Of a stretch of 64,000 nucleotides of DNA, positions 1 to 8,596 are shown piece after piece; position 1 is the first letter of the stretch; every line of letters starts with the position of its first letter. The stretch is from the NCBI GenBank assembly GCA_948616985.1, contig CAPGDO010000007.1, positions 1 to 64,000 on the forward strand, in the 5' to 3' direction. The notes under the pieces were generated by a model. That model was not told the origin of the DNA. It saw only the letters and a list, made by a program, of their open reading frames with translations, and made no database searches. The DNA is from MGBC163016 sp910588905 (lineage in GTDB: Bacteria; Actinomycetota; Coriobacteriia; Coriobacteriales; Eggerthellaceae). The translations under genes and the position numbers were made by a program.

Positions 1-551
1 GGTACGTGTGCTCGACGTCGGGGTCGCTGTTCTCCACCAAGAAGATATCGGACGCCCTCACCAGCATGGGCAGGAAGGTGAAGCCCGAGACCATCGACAA
101 CTACCTTGCTGCCCTCGTGCGCGCGTTCGCGCTTTACGAGTGCGAGCAGGAGGGCTTGGCGGGCAAGCAGGTGCTGAGGCCGCTGAAGAGGCTCTATGCG
201 GCGGACACCGGCTTCAGGAACCTTCCGAGTGGGTTCTCGGGGGCCGACATCGGGTTTCAGCTGGAGAACGTCGTGTTCATGGAGTTGAAGCGCCGGGGAT
301 ATGACCCCTTCGTCGGCGCGCTGCGGAATGCCGAGGTTGACTTCGTCGCACGGCAGGGAAGCGAGAGGGAATACTTCCAGGTGACCGCTTCGCTTCTTGA
401 CGAGGCGGTCTATCAGCGCGAGCTCGCGCCTCTTGAGGCTGTCGAGGACTCGTTTCCGAAGACGATCCTTACGCTCGACGGATGGCGGGCGGGCGTTGCG
501 CCTTCCGGGGTGAGGATCGTGGGAGTTCGCGAGTGGCTGCTTGAGGGCTAG
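1..551 (+). CDS. C-terminal part of DUF4143/AAA_14-type ATPase (5' end outside window)
   Basis: The frame is open from the window edge, so only the last ~183 codons are visible. The part present matches the C-terminal half of the large family of prokaryotic AAA ATPases with a DUF4143 domain: a helix-turn-helix-like stretch (GSLFSTKKISDAL, then KPETIDNYLAAL), then a restriction-fold-like domain with conserved LENVVFMELKRRGYD and a VDFVA motif typical of the nuclease-like core. The Walker motifs would lie upstream, outside the window. The cellular role of this family is not settled; members are widespread and often duplicated in anaerobes. Assignment rests on motif order and on the characteristic end of the protein. 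Confidence 0.8.
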   Translation, partial: YVCSTSGSLFSTKKISDALTSMGRKVKPETIDNYLAALVRAFALYECEQEGLAGKQVLRPLKRLYAADTGFRNLPSGFSGADIGFQLENVVFMELKRRGYDPFVGALRNAEVDFVARQGSEREYFQVTASLLDEAVYQRELAPLEAVEDSFPKTILTLDGWRAGVAPSGVRIVGVREWLLEG

Positions 552-566
552 TGCCGGCTGGCGCGG

Positions 567-761
567 TTAGCCCTGCTGCCAGCGCTTCAGATGCGGCAGC
601 AGCGTGGCCATGAGTGAGACGGCTTCCTCGCGCGAGATGCCCAGCGCGCCGGCTTCCCAGCGCGATACCGCCTGACGCGTGACGTAGAGCTGGCGGGCCA
701 TCTGCTCTTGGGTGAGGCCCTTCTCGGCGCGAATCTGCGCGATCGCGTCCTGCATTGCCAT
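567..761 (-). CDS. Small XRE-family helix-turn-helix regulator
   Basis: A 64-residue protein that is almost entirely one helix-turn-helix domain: AEKGLTQEQMARQLYVTRQAVSRWEAG is broken here only by length limits and shows the usual T-Q-E-Q-MA scaffold and the recognition helix VTRQAVSRWE. The start at 761 is chosen because a GGAAGGA ribosome site lies just upstream; longer in-frame starts run into non-coding sequence. It converges on the ATPase gene, with 15 bp between them. Such minimal Cro-like proteins bind DNA as dimers; the target is unknown. Confidence 0.8.
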   Translation of the reverse strand: MAMQDAIAQIRAEKGLTQEQMARQLYVTRQAVSRWEAGALGISREEAVSLMATLLPHLKRWQQG

Positions 762-875
762 GGCGGTTCCTTCCTTCGGACGGGTTGATGGGCCCATTAT
801 CGCGCGGCCGACGCGCCGGGCAAAGCAACCGTTTGTTGCTTCGGAGTGCAGGGGGCCGTGAGCAGGGTCCTCTGT

Positions 876-1199
876 TCACGCCTCGTAGAGCTGGATGGCC
901 GCCTTGCAGGCCTCCAAGCGACCGCAGCAGACCTTCTCGTGGTAATGGTCGTCGTAGAAGTCGAAGGTGGGCACGACCGCCTCGCGCTCGGCATCGGCTT
1001 CGAGGCGCGGGAGGTCGGCTTTGAGCCGTTCGTATGCCGCCGCGGCGCTTTTGCCCTGAGCCAGGCTCTTTTGCAGCTCCTTCAGGTAGTCGATCGCCGC
1101 GTAGTCCCAGACGTCGAACGACGGCACCGCCTTCCCGTCTTCACGGCATCGCGCCGCGAACTCCCCGATCTTCTCGGCGATAGCATCTTCGAAGCTCAT
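876..1199 (-). CDS. Hypothetical 107-residue soluble protein
   Basis: I do not recognise a family. The protein is acidic and helical, with two cysteines next to each other near the end (EKVCCGRLEACK) and a histidine/aspartate patch just before (DFYDDHYHEK) that could bind a metal. The start at 1199 follows a good GAAGGAGG ribosome site at a normal distance. The upstream region contains the palindrome TGACACAGTGTCA, so it may be under a local repressor or activator. Confidence 0.6.
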   Translation of the reverse strand: MSFEDAIAEKIGEFAARCREDGKAVPSFDVWDYAAIDYLKELQKSLAQGKSAAAAYERLKADLPRLEADAEREAVVPTFDFYDDHYHEKVCCGRLEACKAAIQLYEA

Positions 1200-1220
1200 G
1201 GCAGCCTCCTTCGCTGGATG

Positions 1221-1279
1221 TGACACAGTGTCAGGCCCAATGTCACCAATGCAGGGTGGATCAAGATCAGCCCTGCATT
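1221..1279. promoter_or_regulatory. Candidate operator and hairpin upstream of the 1199 gene
   Basis: TGACACAGTGTCA (1221-1233) is a perfect 6-1-6 palindrome 22-34 bp upstream of the start codon at 1199. Next to it AATGCAGGG (1248-1256) and CCCTGCATT (1271-1279) form a 9-bp stem that could end transcription coming from the membrane-protein gene. What binds the palindrome is unknown. Confidence 0.35.
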
Positions 1280-1332
1280 GATCCTTTTCGGCTACGGCCT
1301 CAACCCTGTAAGATGATGTGATGTATGTGGGG

Positions 1333-2340
1333 TCAGGCAATGCGTTCGCTGTTCACGGCGGCTAAGAAGGTGTGCGGGTCGTCGAGACTGAGGCCGATGG
1401 CGTGCACCCGCTTCGTCCCCAGCAGCGTGCGCACCTCGACGGGGCGCTTGGCGACCACCCAGACGTTCGCCTGGTAGAACGTGCCGTAGTTGAACTTGTC
1501 GGCCTTGGCCAAGTCTTCCGGCTCGGTCAGCGTGACGCGCGCAACGTCGGCGAGCGCTACGCACGCTTCCATCTGGATGCCGCAGCGCAGACGCACGGCC
1601 TTGGCGCTTACGACGACCGGCCGCATCACGCGCGCCCGCGCGTCGCCCGCGAGCCACACGGCCGCGTAGACCGAAAGCATCGTCGCCACGCAGGCGGCAA
1701 CCACGCTCCATTGCGATAGCAGCAGGTGTACGCCGATGATCTCCACGGGGAATGCGAGGCCCAGTCCCAGCATCATGTTCAGGTAGCCGCCAGCGTTGTG
1801 GTAGGTGAAGAAGGTCTCGCCCGCGGCCGGCCGGGGCTTCTGGCGCCACGAAAACAGCGCGTAGTACCAGGCGCTCAGCTCCGCGGCCATCATGCGTGCG
1901 GGCAGCTCCTTGCGCACCAGGTACCCGGTCGTGGCGAAGAGCCATTCCATCGGGTCGGCGCTTTCCGCCTTCGCGGCGCGGAAAGTGCGCACGAGCCGCA
2001 CGGCCTCGCGGGCGGCTATGGCAAGCTCGACCGGCAAGAGCGCTGCCAGCAGCAGGGGCAGCACGCCCGCGTCGGGCGAGCCGAGCGCGAGCGCGCTCAG
2101 GCCGTACCCCAGCCAGATGACGGGCAGCACCGCAAGCGGCGTGAGGTGCCGTGGCCGCACGACAAGCAGGTAGAACGCGGAGGGAATGCCCACCATGAAG
2201 TCGAGGGGCAGCGCAACGGCGCCGATCTCGGCAGGAATCAATCCGGCGGAAAGCACGCCGTAGGCGTACAGCGCCGCAGCCGCGGCGAAGAACCCGATCG
2301 CTGCCGACTTCGAGGCAAGAAAGCACGTGCCGCCGGTCAT
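1333..2340 (-). CDS. Polytopic membrane protein, function unknown
   Basis: A 335-residue protein with several hydrophobic segments in its first 130 residues and two more around the middle (MMLGLGLAFPVEIIGV; VVAACVATMLSVYAAVWLA), then a soluble C-terminal domain of about 120 residues. The start at 2340 overlaps the stop of the upstream hydrolase gene as ATGA and has a GGAAGAG ribosome site, which indicates translational coupling. No family is recognised. The C-terminal domain resembles PH-like domains in length and beta content, but that is only an impression. Confidence 0.65.
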   Translation of the reverse strand: MTGGTCFLASKSAAIGFFAAAAALYAYGVLSAGLIPAEIGAVALPLDFMVGIPSAFYLLVVRPRHLTPLAVLPVIWLGYGLSALALGSPDAGVLPLLLAALLPVELAIAAREAVRLVRTFRAAKAESADPMEWLFATTGYLVRKELPARMMAAELSAWYYALFSWRQKPRPAAGETFFTYHNAGGYLNMMLGLGLAFPVEIIGVHLLLSQWSVVAACVATMLSVYAAVWLAGDARARVMRPVVVSAKAVRLRCGIQMEACVALADVARVTLTEPEDLAKADKFNYGTFYQANVWVVAKRPVEVRTLLGTKRVHAIGLSLDDPHTFLAAVNSERIA

Positions 2341-3155
2341 GGCAGGAGCTCTTCCAGGATCTTGTTGACGGCGTCGGGCTGGTCGCAGTTGGAGTTGTGA
2401 GCAGCGCCCGCTATCCAGTGGACCGGCATGCCTTCGCGGCGCTCCCATTCCCGGTTGTATCGTTTGGCAGACCCCGCCTTGTCCTCCTCGCCGCATATCA
2501 GGCGGGTGGGGCAATCGATCTCGTAGGGCTGATCAGCTTCGGCGGCGTCGGCCAGCACGCGGAAGCCGTGGGCGGACAGCTCGCAGTACTCGCGCTTGCG
2601 GTAGTCGAGCATCATCGCCTTCATGAGGTCGCGGCCATACTGCGTTGCTGCATTGCCATTCGACCCGAAGCGCACCAGCGTGTTCCAGGGGATCGAGAGG
2701 AACATGAGCTTCGTGTGGCGAAGGGCCGCGAGCTCCCATCCGCTGTAGTAGCTGCGTTTCAGCGGTGCCGAGTCGATCGAGGCGAACCCAGCGGCGTTGC
2801 CGGGGTAGCGGTCGATGTAGGCCTGGGCGGTATAGCCGCCCATCGACTGGCCGACTAACACCGGGTGCTCGATCCCTTCGTGCTTGAATACCCCATGCAG
2901 CCAGCGGACGAGGTCGTCCATCGACCACGTGAGTGCGAAGGGGCGCGAAGCCCCATGAGAGGGCGGGTCCCAGACGAGCACGTTGGCCTTGCTGACGAAG
3001 TGCTCGACCTGCTTGTCGAAGAGGCGATGGTCGGCGGTGAGCCCCGGCAGGAACACGAGCCAGGACAGGCTGTCGTCGGGCGACTGGCTGACCCAGTAGT
3101 GGATGTCCCCGCTTTGGGTGGGGAAGACCCTCTCGTCCAGCAGACTCGGCGCCAT
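2337..3155 (-). CDS. Alpha/beta-hydrolase fold protein
   Basis: A 272-residue hydrolase. LVFLPGLTADHRLF carries the oxyanion-hole region, GQSMGG holds the nucleophilic serine in its elbow, and the later CGEEDKAG and AAHNSNCDQP stretches fit the acid and histidine of the catalytic triad. There is no signal peptide, so it should act in the cytoplasm on a small ester, amide or similar substrate; the sequence does not show which. The start at 3155 follows AGGGAGCC. It is the first gene of a two-gene unit, with a stop-start overlap to the membrane protein. Confidence 0.85.
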   Translation of the reverse strand: MAPSLLDERVFPTQSGDIHYWVSQSPDDSLSWLVFLPGLTADHRLFDKQVEHFVSKANVLVWDPPSHGASRPFALTWSMDDLVRWLHGVFKHEGIEHPVLVGQSMGGYTAQAYIDRYPGNAAGFASIDSAPLKRSYYSGWELAALRHTKLMFLSIPWNTLVRFGSNGNAATQYGRDLMKAMMLDYRKREYCELSAHGFRVLADAAEADQPYEIDCPTRLICGEEDKAGSAKRYNREWERREGMPVHWIAGAAHNSNCDQPDAVNKILEELLP

Positions 3156-3294
3156 GGCGGCTCCCTTCGTTAGCATTCCTGCCTTCATTGTAGTCACTAT
3201 GACGTTGGCGTGCTCGTTCATGGCAGATGTCGCATTCGCCATGAACGGGACGCGTGAACAGGGGATGGGGCCCTGTTCATATAGGACCATCATC

Positions 3295-3300
3295 TATACT
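3295..3300 (+). promoter_or_regulatory. -10 hexamer placed for a leaderless transcript
   Basis: TATACT ends 6 nt before the ATG at 3307 and no ribosome site lies between them. This is the spacing expected when transcription starts at the start codon. No good -35 is visible. Confidence 0.5.
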
Positions 3301-3306
3301 GGCAGC

Positions 3307-3618
3307 ATGAGCAGTACCGAGAAAGATCGCCGGACCCTCCAGGCCATCGGCCGCATCTACTGTCAGGGCAATCATGCGGAGCGCGGGAAGGACGTGGCTG
3401 GCATGTGCTCGGAATGCGGTGCTGCCATCGAGCAGACGCTCGCTCGGGCCGAAGCGTGTCCGCACGGCCACGAAGGCAACTGCCAGGATTGTGCCACTCC
3501 ATGCCAGCGGGGTGAGGCACAGGAACGGATCAAGGCGATCATGCGCTATGCCGCCCCGCGCATGCTGGTGCGCCATCCTCTCATGACGTTGGAGTACCTG
3601 CGCAAGAAGGTCAGATAG
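3307..3618 (+). CDS. Nitrous oxide-stimulated promoter family protein
   Basis: A 103-residue cysteine-rich protein of the family named for a nitrous-oxide-responsive promoter. The diagnostic pattern is present: IGRIYCQGNHAE near the start, CSECGAAIEQTLARAEACPHG in the middle (two CxxC-type pairs), C-x2-C-x4-C, and the closing AIMRYAAPRMLVRHPLMTL. The cysteines suggest metal or cluster binding; the biochemical role of the family is not established. Upstream start codons in frame are ignored because a -10 hexamer sits 6 nt before the ATG at 3307. Confidence 0.85.
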   Translation: MSSTEKDRRTLQAIGRIYCQGNHAERGKDVAGMCSECGAAIEQTLARAEACPHGHEGNCQDCATPCQRGEAQERIKAIMRYAAPRMLVRHPLMTLEYLRKKVR

Positions 3619-3639
3619 GAACGACGCTGCAGTTCACCT

Positions 3640-3688
3640 GTAGGGGCCGACCTCGGTCGGCCCGGGGTCGAACACGTTCGACCCCTAC
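3640..3688. repeat. GTAGGGGC-type intergenic palindromes
   Basis: Two adjacent palindromes: GGGCCGACCTCGGTCGGCCC, then GGGGTCGAACACGTTCGACCCC, bounded by GTAG and CTAC. Related palindromes occur at 10453, 14134 and 19030. Lying between converging genes, the hairpins may also terminate both transcripts. The last bases include the stop codon of the phosphatase gene. Confidence 0.75.
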
Positions 3689-4533
3689 CCAAGATATCGT
3701 GCGCGGAGGGCTTCCTGCTTTTCGGGGCCGAAGCTCAAGCCGTCTCTCAAGTAGGCATCAAAGGAGCCGTACGCATTGTCAACGGAAGCCATCGCGCAAG
3801 CGAAGTAATCGGAAAAGGCATAGAAGGCCGCGTCAACGCTGCCGTCCAACCCCTGCAGAGCGGGGAACTTCTCGGCCAGGGAATCCAGCATCTTCTCAAG
3901 GTGATCCCGTACGAACAGGTTGGTGGCGAGGTAGTCCGCCTTGGTGTCCTGCTCCGTTACCCCTAAGGCGCGTTCGATGATCACAGCAGCCAGCCCTGCG
4001 CGGTCTTTGCCTTCGGTGCAATGCCACAACAAAGCGCCCTTAGGGGACTCAAGCGCTATGGTCAAGAAGGACCCATAGGCTATTCGCCCTTCTGGTGAGA
4101 CCAGGGCATGCTCATAGATGGAACGGACGATCCCATGGATGTCGATCTTGGTTCCTGAGAGCTGCTTCAGCTCCTCCCCTAGATCCCCTTCATGGGTCAC
4201 TCCCAGGGCTCCGGTGGTGAGCACCGGCAGATCGTAGAAGGTGGTTTGGGGAAGCTTGCGGTACGGATCAGGATCCTTTTCGCGCTCCAGGGTAGTTCGA
4301 AGGTCTACCACGCAAGCAAGATGAAGATCAGAGCGAAAGTGCTCAAGATCAGAGGAAGTGGCGTGGTGAAGCGCCCCCGAACGAAGGAGGCACCCGGGCT
4401 TGATGCAGCGTCCATCTGCGGTTGGCATCCCGCCCAAGTCACGGGTGTTGGGCAATCCTTCAAGCGAGATATGCCCGAAATCAGCGAAGCCCGGAATGGC
4501 AGCGGGTAGCTCAAGAGAAGGGGATGCCGTCAT
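3685..4533 (-). CDS. Protein-tyrosine phosphatase, Y_phosphatase3 family
   Basis: A 282-residue phosphatase of the bacterial tyrosine/lipid phosphatase family. It opens with the family signature NTRDLGGMPTADGRCIKPG and LLRSGALHHAT, and has the catalytic P-loop HCTEGKDRAG near residue 170: the cysteine forms the phospho-enzyme and the arginine binds phosphate. VVDLRT matches the conserved segment before it. No signal peptide or membrane segment is seen. Relatives remove phosphate from tyrosine, serine or phosphoinositides, so the substrate is open. It is transcribed alone, with about 95 bp to the next gene upstream. Confidence 0.88.
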   Translation of the reverse strand: MTASPSLELPAAIPGFADFGHISLEGLPNTRDLGGMPTADGRCIKPGCLLRSGALHHATSSDLEHFRSDLHLACVVDLRTTLEREKDPDPYRKLPQTTFYDLPVLTTGALGVTHEGDLGEELKQLSGTKIDIHGIVRSIYEHALVSPEGRIAYGSFLTIALESPKGALLWHCTEGKDRAGLAAVIIERALGVTEQDTKADYLATNLFVRDHLEKMLDSLAEKFPALQGLDGSVDAAFYAFSDYFACAMASVDNAYGSFDAYLRDGLSFGPEKQEALRARYLG

Positions 4534-4627
4534 GATGGTTCCTTTCGCCCAGGTTACCCTTCCTAGCGTAAGACGAACCTGGCAAGAGACCCTTCGGTCC
4601 GTCGCGATGTCATGGGGCCGTTACGAC

Positions 4628-5053
4628 CTATGCCCCCTGCTCTCCCAACGGGATGGGGGACCAGCTGCCGTCGATGTCGCAGAGCCACGCTTCGCCCTGA
4701 GTGAAGGAGAACAGCGTCAAGCGAGGATCATCTGGTCCGTCGTAGCTCTCGCCCAAAGATTCCAGGTGCTCCCAGGCCGCGCGGCGGGTTCCCTCGCCCG
4801 CGGCGTCCTCCAGATCAGCCTGTCCGCGCAGGATGATCCATCCGCTCCCCGGCTTCCAAGCCGTCAGCTCGAAACGGGGGTTCGCCTCCAATTCCTGATA
4901 GACGTCCTTGGTCTTCGCTGTGGCGAACCAAAGGCGACCGCCGTCAAGGGCCGCGAAGCTGAATGGTCGCACGTGGGGCTGTCCTTCAACGCTGGTGGCC
5001 AGATACCAGGCAGGTATGCTGGTCAGATACTCCTGGATCATGGTGATCCCCAT
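4628..5053 (-). CDS. Pyridoxamine 5'-phosphate oxidase-like flavin-binding protein
   Basis: A 141-residue protein with the split-barrel fold of the PNPOx-like family: WYLATSVEGQPHVRPFSFAALDGGRLWFATAKTKDVYQEL is the N-terminal barrel in pieces, followed by WIILRGQADLED. Family members bind FMN or F420, or act as heme-related or detoxifying enzymes; the substrate is not visible. The start at 5053 is chosen because GAAGGAAA lies upstream. It sits downstream of the riboflavin-uptake genes and could be read from them, which would fit a flavin-dependent protein, but that link is inference. Confidence 0.75.
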   Translation of the reverse strand: MGITMIQEYLTSIPAWYLATSVEGQPHVRPFSFAALDGGRLWFATAKTKDVYQELEANPRFELTAWKPGSGWIILRGQADLEDAAGEGTRRAAWEHLESLGESYDGPDDPRLTLFSFTQGEAWLCDIDGSWSPIPLGEQGA

Positions 5054-5094
5054 CTCGATTTCCTTCGCCAAAGCGTGCCCCTTTCCGCTCTGTG

Positions 5095-5895
5095 TCACCA
5101 TAGGTTCGCTAATATCACCGCTACCAGCATGAGCGCAATCACTACCACAGCTCCTCCGTCTCGGCCTGCGAAGGCCAGCGGATGCAGCCTCGTGCGCCCT
5201 CTGCCGCCGTGATAGCAACGGGCCTCCATGGCAGCTGAAAGCGTCTCGGCATGACGGAAGGCGCTGGCGAAGAGCGGGACCATGAGGGAGGATAGGGAAG
5301 TGGCCCCTCCGCGGAACGGGTTGACGACGAAGCGGGCGCCGCGGCTCACTTGAGCACGGTAGACGGTGCGCAGCTCGAAGGCGAACTGGGGCAGGAAGCG
5401 CAGGGCAATGCCCATCATCATGGCCAGCTCATGGGCGGGAAAGCGCACCTTCGCCAACGGTGTGAGCAGGCGTTCGAAGGCCTCAGTGATATCCAGGTTC
5501 GTAGTGGTCAGGGTAAGCAGGCTCACGCCCAGGAGCAAGAGTACCAGCCGCGCGGATATGAACGCGGCATGGATGAGCCCTGCCTCGCTGATGCAGAGGA
5601 TGCCCCATTGGAAGTAGATCTGACCTCCTTGGACGAACAGCACGTTCAGCAGTGCTGTGATGACGACGATGAACAGCAACGGTAGAATGGAGCGCACAGC
5701 TTGGGTGAGCGGGATGGCTGAGAGCAGGTAGAGCAGCAGCGTAAAGGCCGCGCAGAGACCCAAGGCCAGCCAGTCTTGGGCGGCGAACACGATGACCATG
5801 AATATCACGGAGAGCAGCAGCTTCGTGCGTGGATCCAGCCGATGGACGATGCTGTCCCCGGGCCAGTAGCGGCCAAAGAACGCCTTCTCATACAT
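5095..5895 (-). CDS. ecfT: ECF transporter transmembrane (T) component
   Basis: A 266-residue integral membrane protein of the CbiQ/EcfT family. It starts with the typical GDSIVHRLDPRTKLLLSV, has four to five hydrophobic segments and carries the two cytoplasmic coupling helices with short Ala-Arg-Gly-like motifs (YRAQVSRGARF and AMEARCYHGG) that dock on the ATPase pair. It moves the substrate-loaded S protein through the membrane. It lies directly after the ATPase gene (9 bp), completing a full ECF complex with RibU and the fused ATPase. Confidence 0.93.
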   Translation of the reverse strand: MYEKAFFGRYWPGDSIVHRLDPRTKLLLSVIFMVIVFAAQDWLALGLCAAFTLLLYLLSAIPLTQAVRSILPLLFIVVITALLNVLFVQGGQIYFQWGILCISEAGLIHAAFISARLVLLLLGVSLLTLTTTNLDITEAFERLLTPLAKVRFPAHELAMMMGIALRFLPQFAFELRTVYRAQVSRGARFVVNPFRGGATSLSSLMVPLFASAFRHAETLSAAMEARCYHGGRGRTRLHPLAFAGRDGGAVVVIALMLVAVILANLW

Positions 5896-5904
5896 GGGTC
5901 AGCC

Positions 5905-7800
5905 TCACAGGATCACCCGGCTCAGGTCTTCTGCCAGACTCTCTTCGTCGTAGAGCATCCGCTTCAGCGGCCAGCCCCGTTGCCGGAGGCGCAGCGCCAA
6001 GGCTTGGGCGGCGGGCACTCCCAAGCCGATGGCGTGGAGCGCGTCTTGGTCAGCGAAGACCATCGCAGGGACGCCATCAGCGAAGATGCGCCCTTCGTTC
6101 AGCACGAGGATGCGATCTGCCAACTTCGCTAGGTCCTCCATGGCATGGGAGACCATCACGCAGGTGAATCCGTGCTCATGCAAGCGCCGGACGAGGTCTA
6201 GCAACTCTTCTCGTCCCTGGGGGTCAAGGCCAGCTGCTGGCTCGTCTAGGACCAAGATCTGGGGCTCCATGGCCAGCACTCCCGCCAACGCCACGCGTCG
6301 CTGTTGGCCTCCCGAAAGCTGGAACGGGCTCTTTTGCATCACGGCTTCGAAGTCAAGCCCTACCTGGGCCAACGCCTTGCGCACGCGCTGCTCCACCCCT
6401 GCCTCATCAAGCCCTTGATTGCGCGGCCCGAAGGCCACATCATCATAGACTGTGGCCGCGAAGAGCTGGTATTCCGGATACTGGAACACGAGTCCCACCG
6501 CCCCACGCACGTGCTGGGTGGCCTCTTTGGAGGCCAGATCCTGCCCGCGGAACAGCACCTGTCCCTCCGTGGGCGTTAGCAACCGGTTCATCAACTGGAT
6601 GAGGGTGCTCTTCCCGCTGCCCGTATGCCCCGCGATCCCCAGGAACTCCCCCTCGTGCACATCCAGCTGGATATGGCGAAGGGCCCAGAGGGCTTCTGGG
6701 TCTGTCCCCCAGCTCGCTCGCTCGGGGGGCTTCTTGCGCTGGGTGCGCCGTTTCGCTCGCTGCCTCCTCCGTTGCTCTTCCCGGGCTGGATCCGCGTAGG
6801 AGAAGCTCACGTCTTGGAAGCTGAGGAGCGCCGGAGCCTCTGCTTCGCCGAGGGCCTCTTCGGTTTCCTCGGCCACCATTTCCAGGGAGGCGATAGCCTC
6901 AAGAGCCTCGCTCTCTTCTGCTCTCTTCGCCATCATCTCCGGTTTCGTCGATCGCGTGAGCTCAGCGATCAACTCCTCTTCATGGATGCAGGGGGCTACG
7001 GCCACTCCTTGCTGGCGCAATCTCAGCGAAAGGGAGGCGGCGAAGGGTACATCCAGGCTGAGCGCCCGAAGCTCTTCGGTATGTGTGAGCACCTCTTCCG
7101 GCGGGCCGTCCAGGCGGATGCGGCCTTCGTCCAGCACGACGACGCGCTGGGCTTGGGCAGCCTCTTCCATGAAATGGGTGATCATGATGATGGTGAGGCC
7201 TGCTTGGTGCAGCTCTTGGCAGAGCTGCAAGAGCCCCTCGCGCCCGCGGGGATCGAGCATGGCGGAGGCTTCGTCGAGGATCAGCAGCGCCGGGTCCATG
7301 GCAAGGATGCCCGCGATAGCCACCCGCTGCTTTTGGCCGCCCGAGAGCGCGGTGGTCTCCCGCTGCTCGTAGCCCTGGAGGCCCACGCGCGTCAGAGCGT
7401 TGCTCACCCGCTGGGCCAGCTCTTCAGAAGGCACCCCCAGATTCTCCGGACCGAAGGCCACATCGTTCTCCACCAGCGATGCCACCAGTTGGTCGTCGGG
7501 GTTCTGGAACACGAGACCTGCATTGGAGCGGATGAAGTAGATGGCCTCAGGATCAGCGGTGCTGCGACCGAAGGTGAGCACCTGACCTGCGTCCGGCGTG
7601 AGCAGGGCGTTGATGCACTTCGCCACCGTCGATTTTCCGGAACCATTGCCTCCCAACAGGCAGAGGAACTGACCTTGCGGCACTTTGAGGTTCAGGTCAC
7701 GGAACACGAAGCCGGTCCCGTCATAGGTGAAGGATGCATCGTCGAAGCTGACGAAGTCCTGGGCAGTTCCCGTTCTATCGGACATCTCTGGATTGGTCAT
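5905..7800 (-). CDS. ecfA: ECF transporter ATPase, two nucleotide-binding domains fused
   Basis: A 631-residue protein made of two complete ABC ATPase domains in tandem, in place of the usual separate EcfA1 and EcfA2. The first has Walker A GGNGSGKST (about 50-58), signature LSGGQKQRV and Walker B ALLILDEASA. The second has GHTGSGKST, LSGGQQRRV and ILVLDEPAAGLDP. A charged linker rich in Glu and Arg separates them. The fused heterodimer drives uptake by EcfT and an S component. It starts next to the stop of ribU, so translation is probably coupled. Confidence 0.95.
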   Translation of the reverse strand: MTNPEMSDRTGTAQDFVSFDDASFTYDGTGFVFRDLNLKVPQGQFLCLLGGNGSGKSTVAKCINALLTPDAGQVLTFGRSTADPEAIYFIRSNAGLVFQNPDDQLVASLVENDVAFGPENLGVPSEELAQRVSNALTRVGLQGYEQRETTALSGGQKQRVAIAGILAMDPALLILDEASAMLDPRGREGLLQLCQELHQAGLTIIMITHFMEEAAQAQRVVVLDEGRIRLDGPPEEVLTHTEELRALSLDVPFAASLSLRLRQQGVAVAPCIHEEELIAELTRSTKPEMMAKRAEESEALEAIASLEMVAEETEEALGEAEAPALLSFQDVSFSYADPAREEQRRRQRAKRRTQRKKPPERASWGTDPEALWALRHIQLDVHEGEFLGIAGHTGSGKSTLIQLMNRLLTPTEGQVLFRGQDLASKEATQHVRGAVGLVFQYPEYQLFAATVYDDVAFGPRNQGLDEAGVEQRVRKALAQVGLDFEAVMQKSPFQLSGGQQRRVALAGVLAMEPQILVLDEPAAGLDPQGREELLDLVRRLHEHGFTCVMVSHAMEDLAKLADRILVLNEGRIFADGVPAMVFADQDALHAIGLGVPAAQALALRLRQRGWPLKRMLYDEESLAEDLSRVIL

Positions 7801-8448
7801 CTAGCGGCCCTGGACTTGGTCTTTCTGCGGCGTGATGAGATTTGAGATGGCCTTGTAGACGATCAGCGTGAGCACGGCGTTCAAGGTCGCTTTCGCCAGG
7901 TTGAAGGGGATGAGCACGGGCACGATCATGGCTATCACTGCATCCAGCGGTACGCCCAGCCAGGCGGGGGTGATGATGAGGTTCCCCACGATGGCCATGA
8001 GGATGACTCCCAGGATGCCCACTGCCAATCCCAGGAGGGCGCCACGGAAGGTGTGCAAACGCTTATAGATGAGGGCCGCTGGGGCAACGAAGCCGATGAC
8101 CACCAGGATGTTCATGACTGCGCCTGAGAAGTCAGCCATCAGGATGCCATGGAGGACGGCACCCACGACGCCAACGGCCAGACCGCCTGCAGGGCCGTAG
8201 GCGAAGCCGCAGACCATGGCCGGCATGGCGGAGGCATCGTATTTGAGCCAGGTCACACCGGGCAGCAAGGGGAATTCGATGAATGATAGCAGCACGCCGA
8301 TGGCGCAGAGCAGCGCCATGGTGACCAGTTGCTTGGTGGACCAGGCGTTTGTGTTCTTGAGCGCTGCCTGAGCCGTGGGCTGCTTGGGTGATACGGGTTG
8401 CTTGGGTTGCTTCGGCGTGACCGAAGACGGGGAGGTATTCCCATCCAT
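7801..8448 (-). CDS. ribU: ECF substrate-binding membrane protein for riboflavin
   Basis: A 215-residue S component. After a Pro/Gln-rich cytoplasmic tail there are about six membrane segments, with the RibU-type binding motif LLPGVTWLKYDASAMPAM and GFAYGPAGGLAVG. The FMN riboswitch immediately upstream independently points to riboflavin as the substrate. It binds vitamin B2 outside and is toppled through the membrane by EcfT and the ATPase. It is the first gene of the ribU-ecfA-ecfT operon, so the whole dedicated transporter is under flavin control. Confidence 0.92.
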   Translation of the reverse strand: MDGNTSPSSVTPKQPKQPVSPKQPTAQAALKNTNAWSTKQLVTMALLCAIGVLLSFIEFPLLPGVTWLKYDASAMPAMVCGFAYGPAGGLAVGVVGAVLHGILMADFSGAVMNILVVIGFVAPAALIYKRLHTFRGALLGLAVGILGVILMAIVGNLIITPAWLGVPLDAVIAMIVPVLIPFNLAKATLNAVLTLIVYKAISNLITPQKDQVQGR

Positions 8449-8460
8449 GAGGGTTCCTTT

Positions 8461-8596
8461 CTGCCTCTTTCATCCGGACTCTGACCGTTGGTCCCGGATT
8501 CTCACCGGATCAACCTCGCGCCGTGCTTGGTGCGAAGCTCGCGGACTTGCCCGAAGGCTCACCGCCAGTGGGGACTTCCACCCCGCCCTGAAACAG
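8461..8596 (-). ncRNA. FMN riboswitch (RFN element)
   Basis: On the minus strand the conserved RFN blocks appear in order: CAGGGCGGGGTGGAAGTCCC, CCACTGGCGGTGAGC, a variable arm, AAGTCCGCGAGC, GATCCGGTGAGAATCCGG, and ACGGTCAGAGTCCGGATG. Stem P1 is CTGTTTC at the 5' side with GAGGCAG at the 3' side. P1 ends only 12 bases before the ribU ATG and almost touches the AAAGGA ribosome site, and I see no terminator between them, so control of translation is more likely than attenuation. FMN binding should shut off riboflavin uptake. Confidence 0.95.
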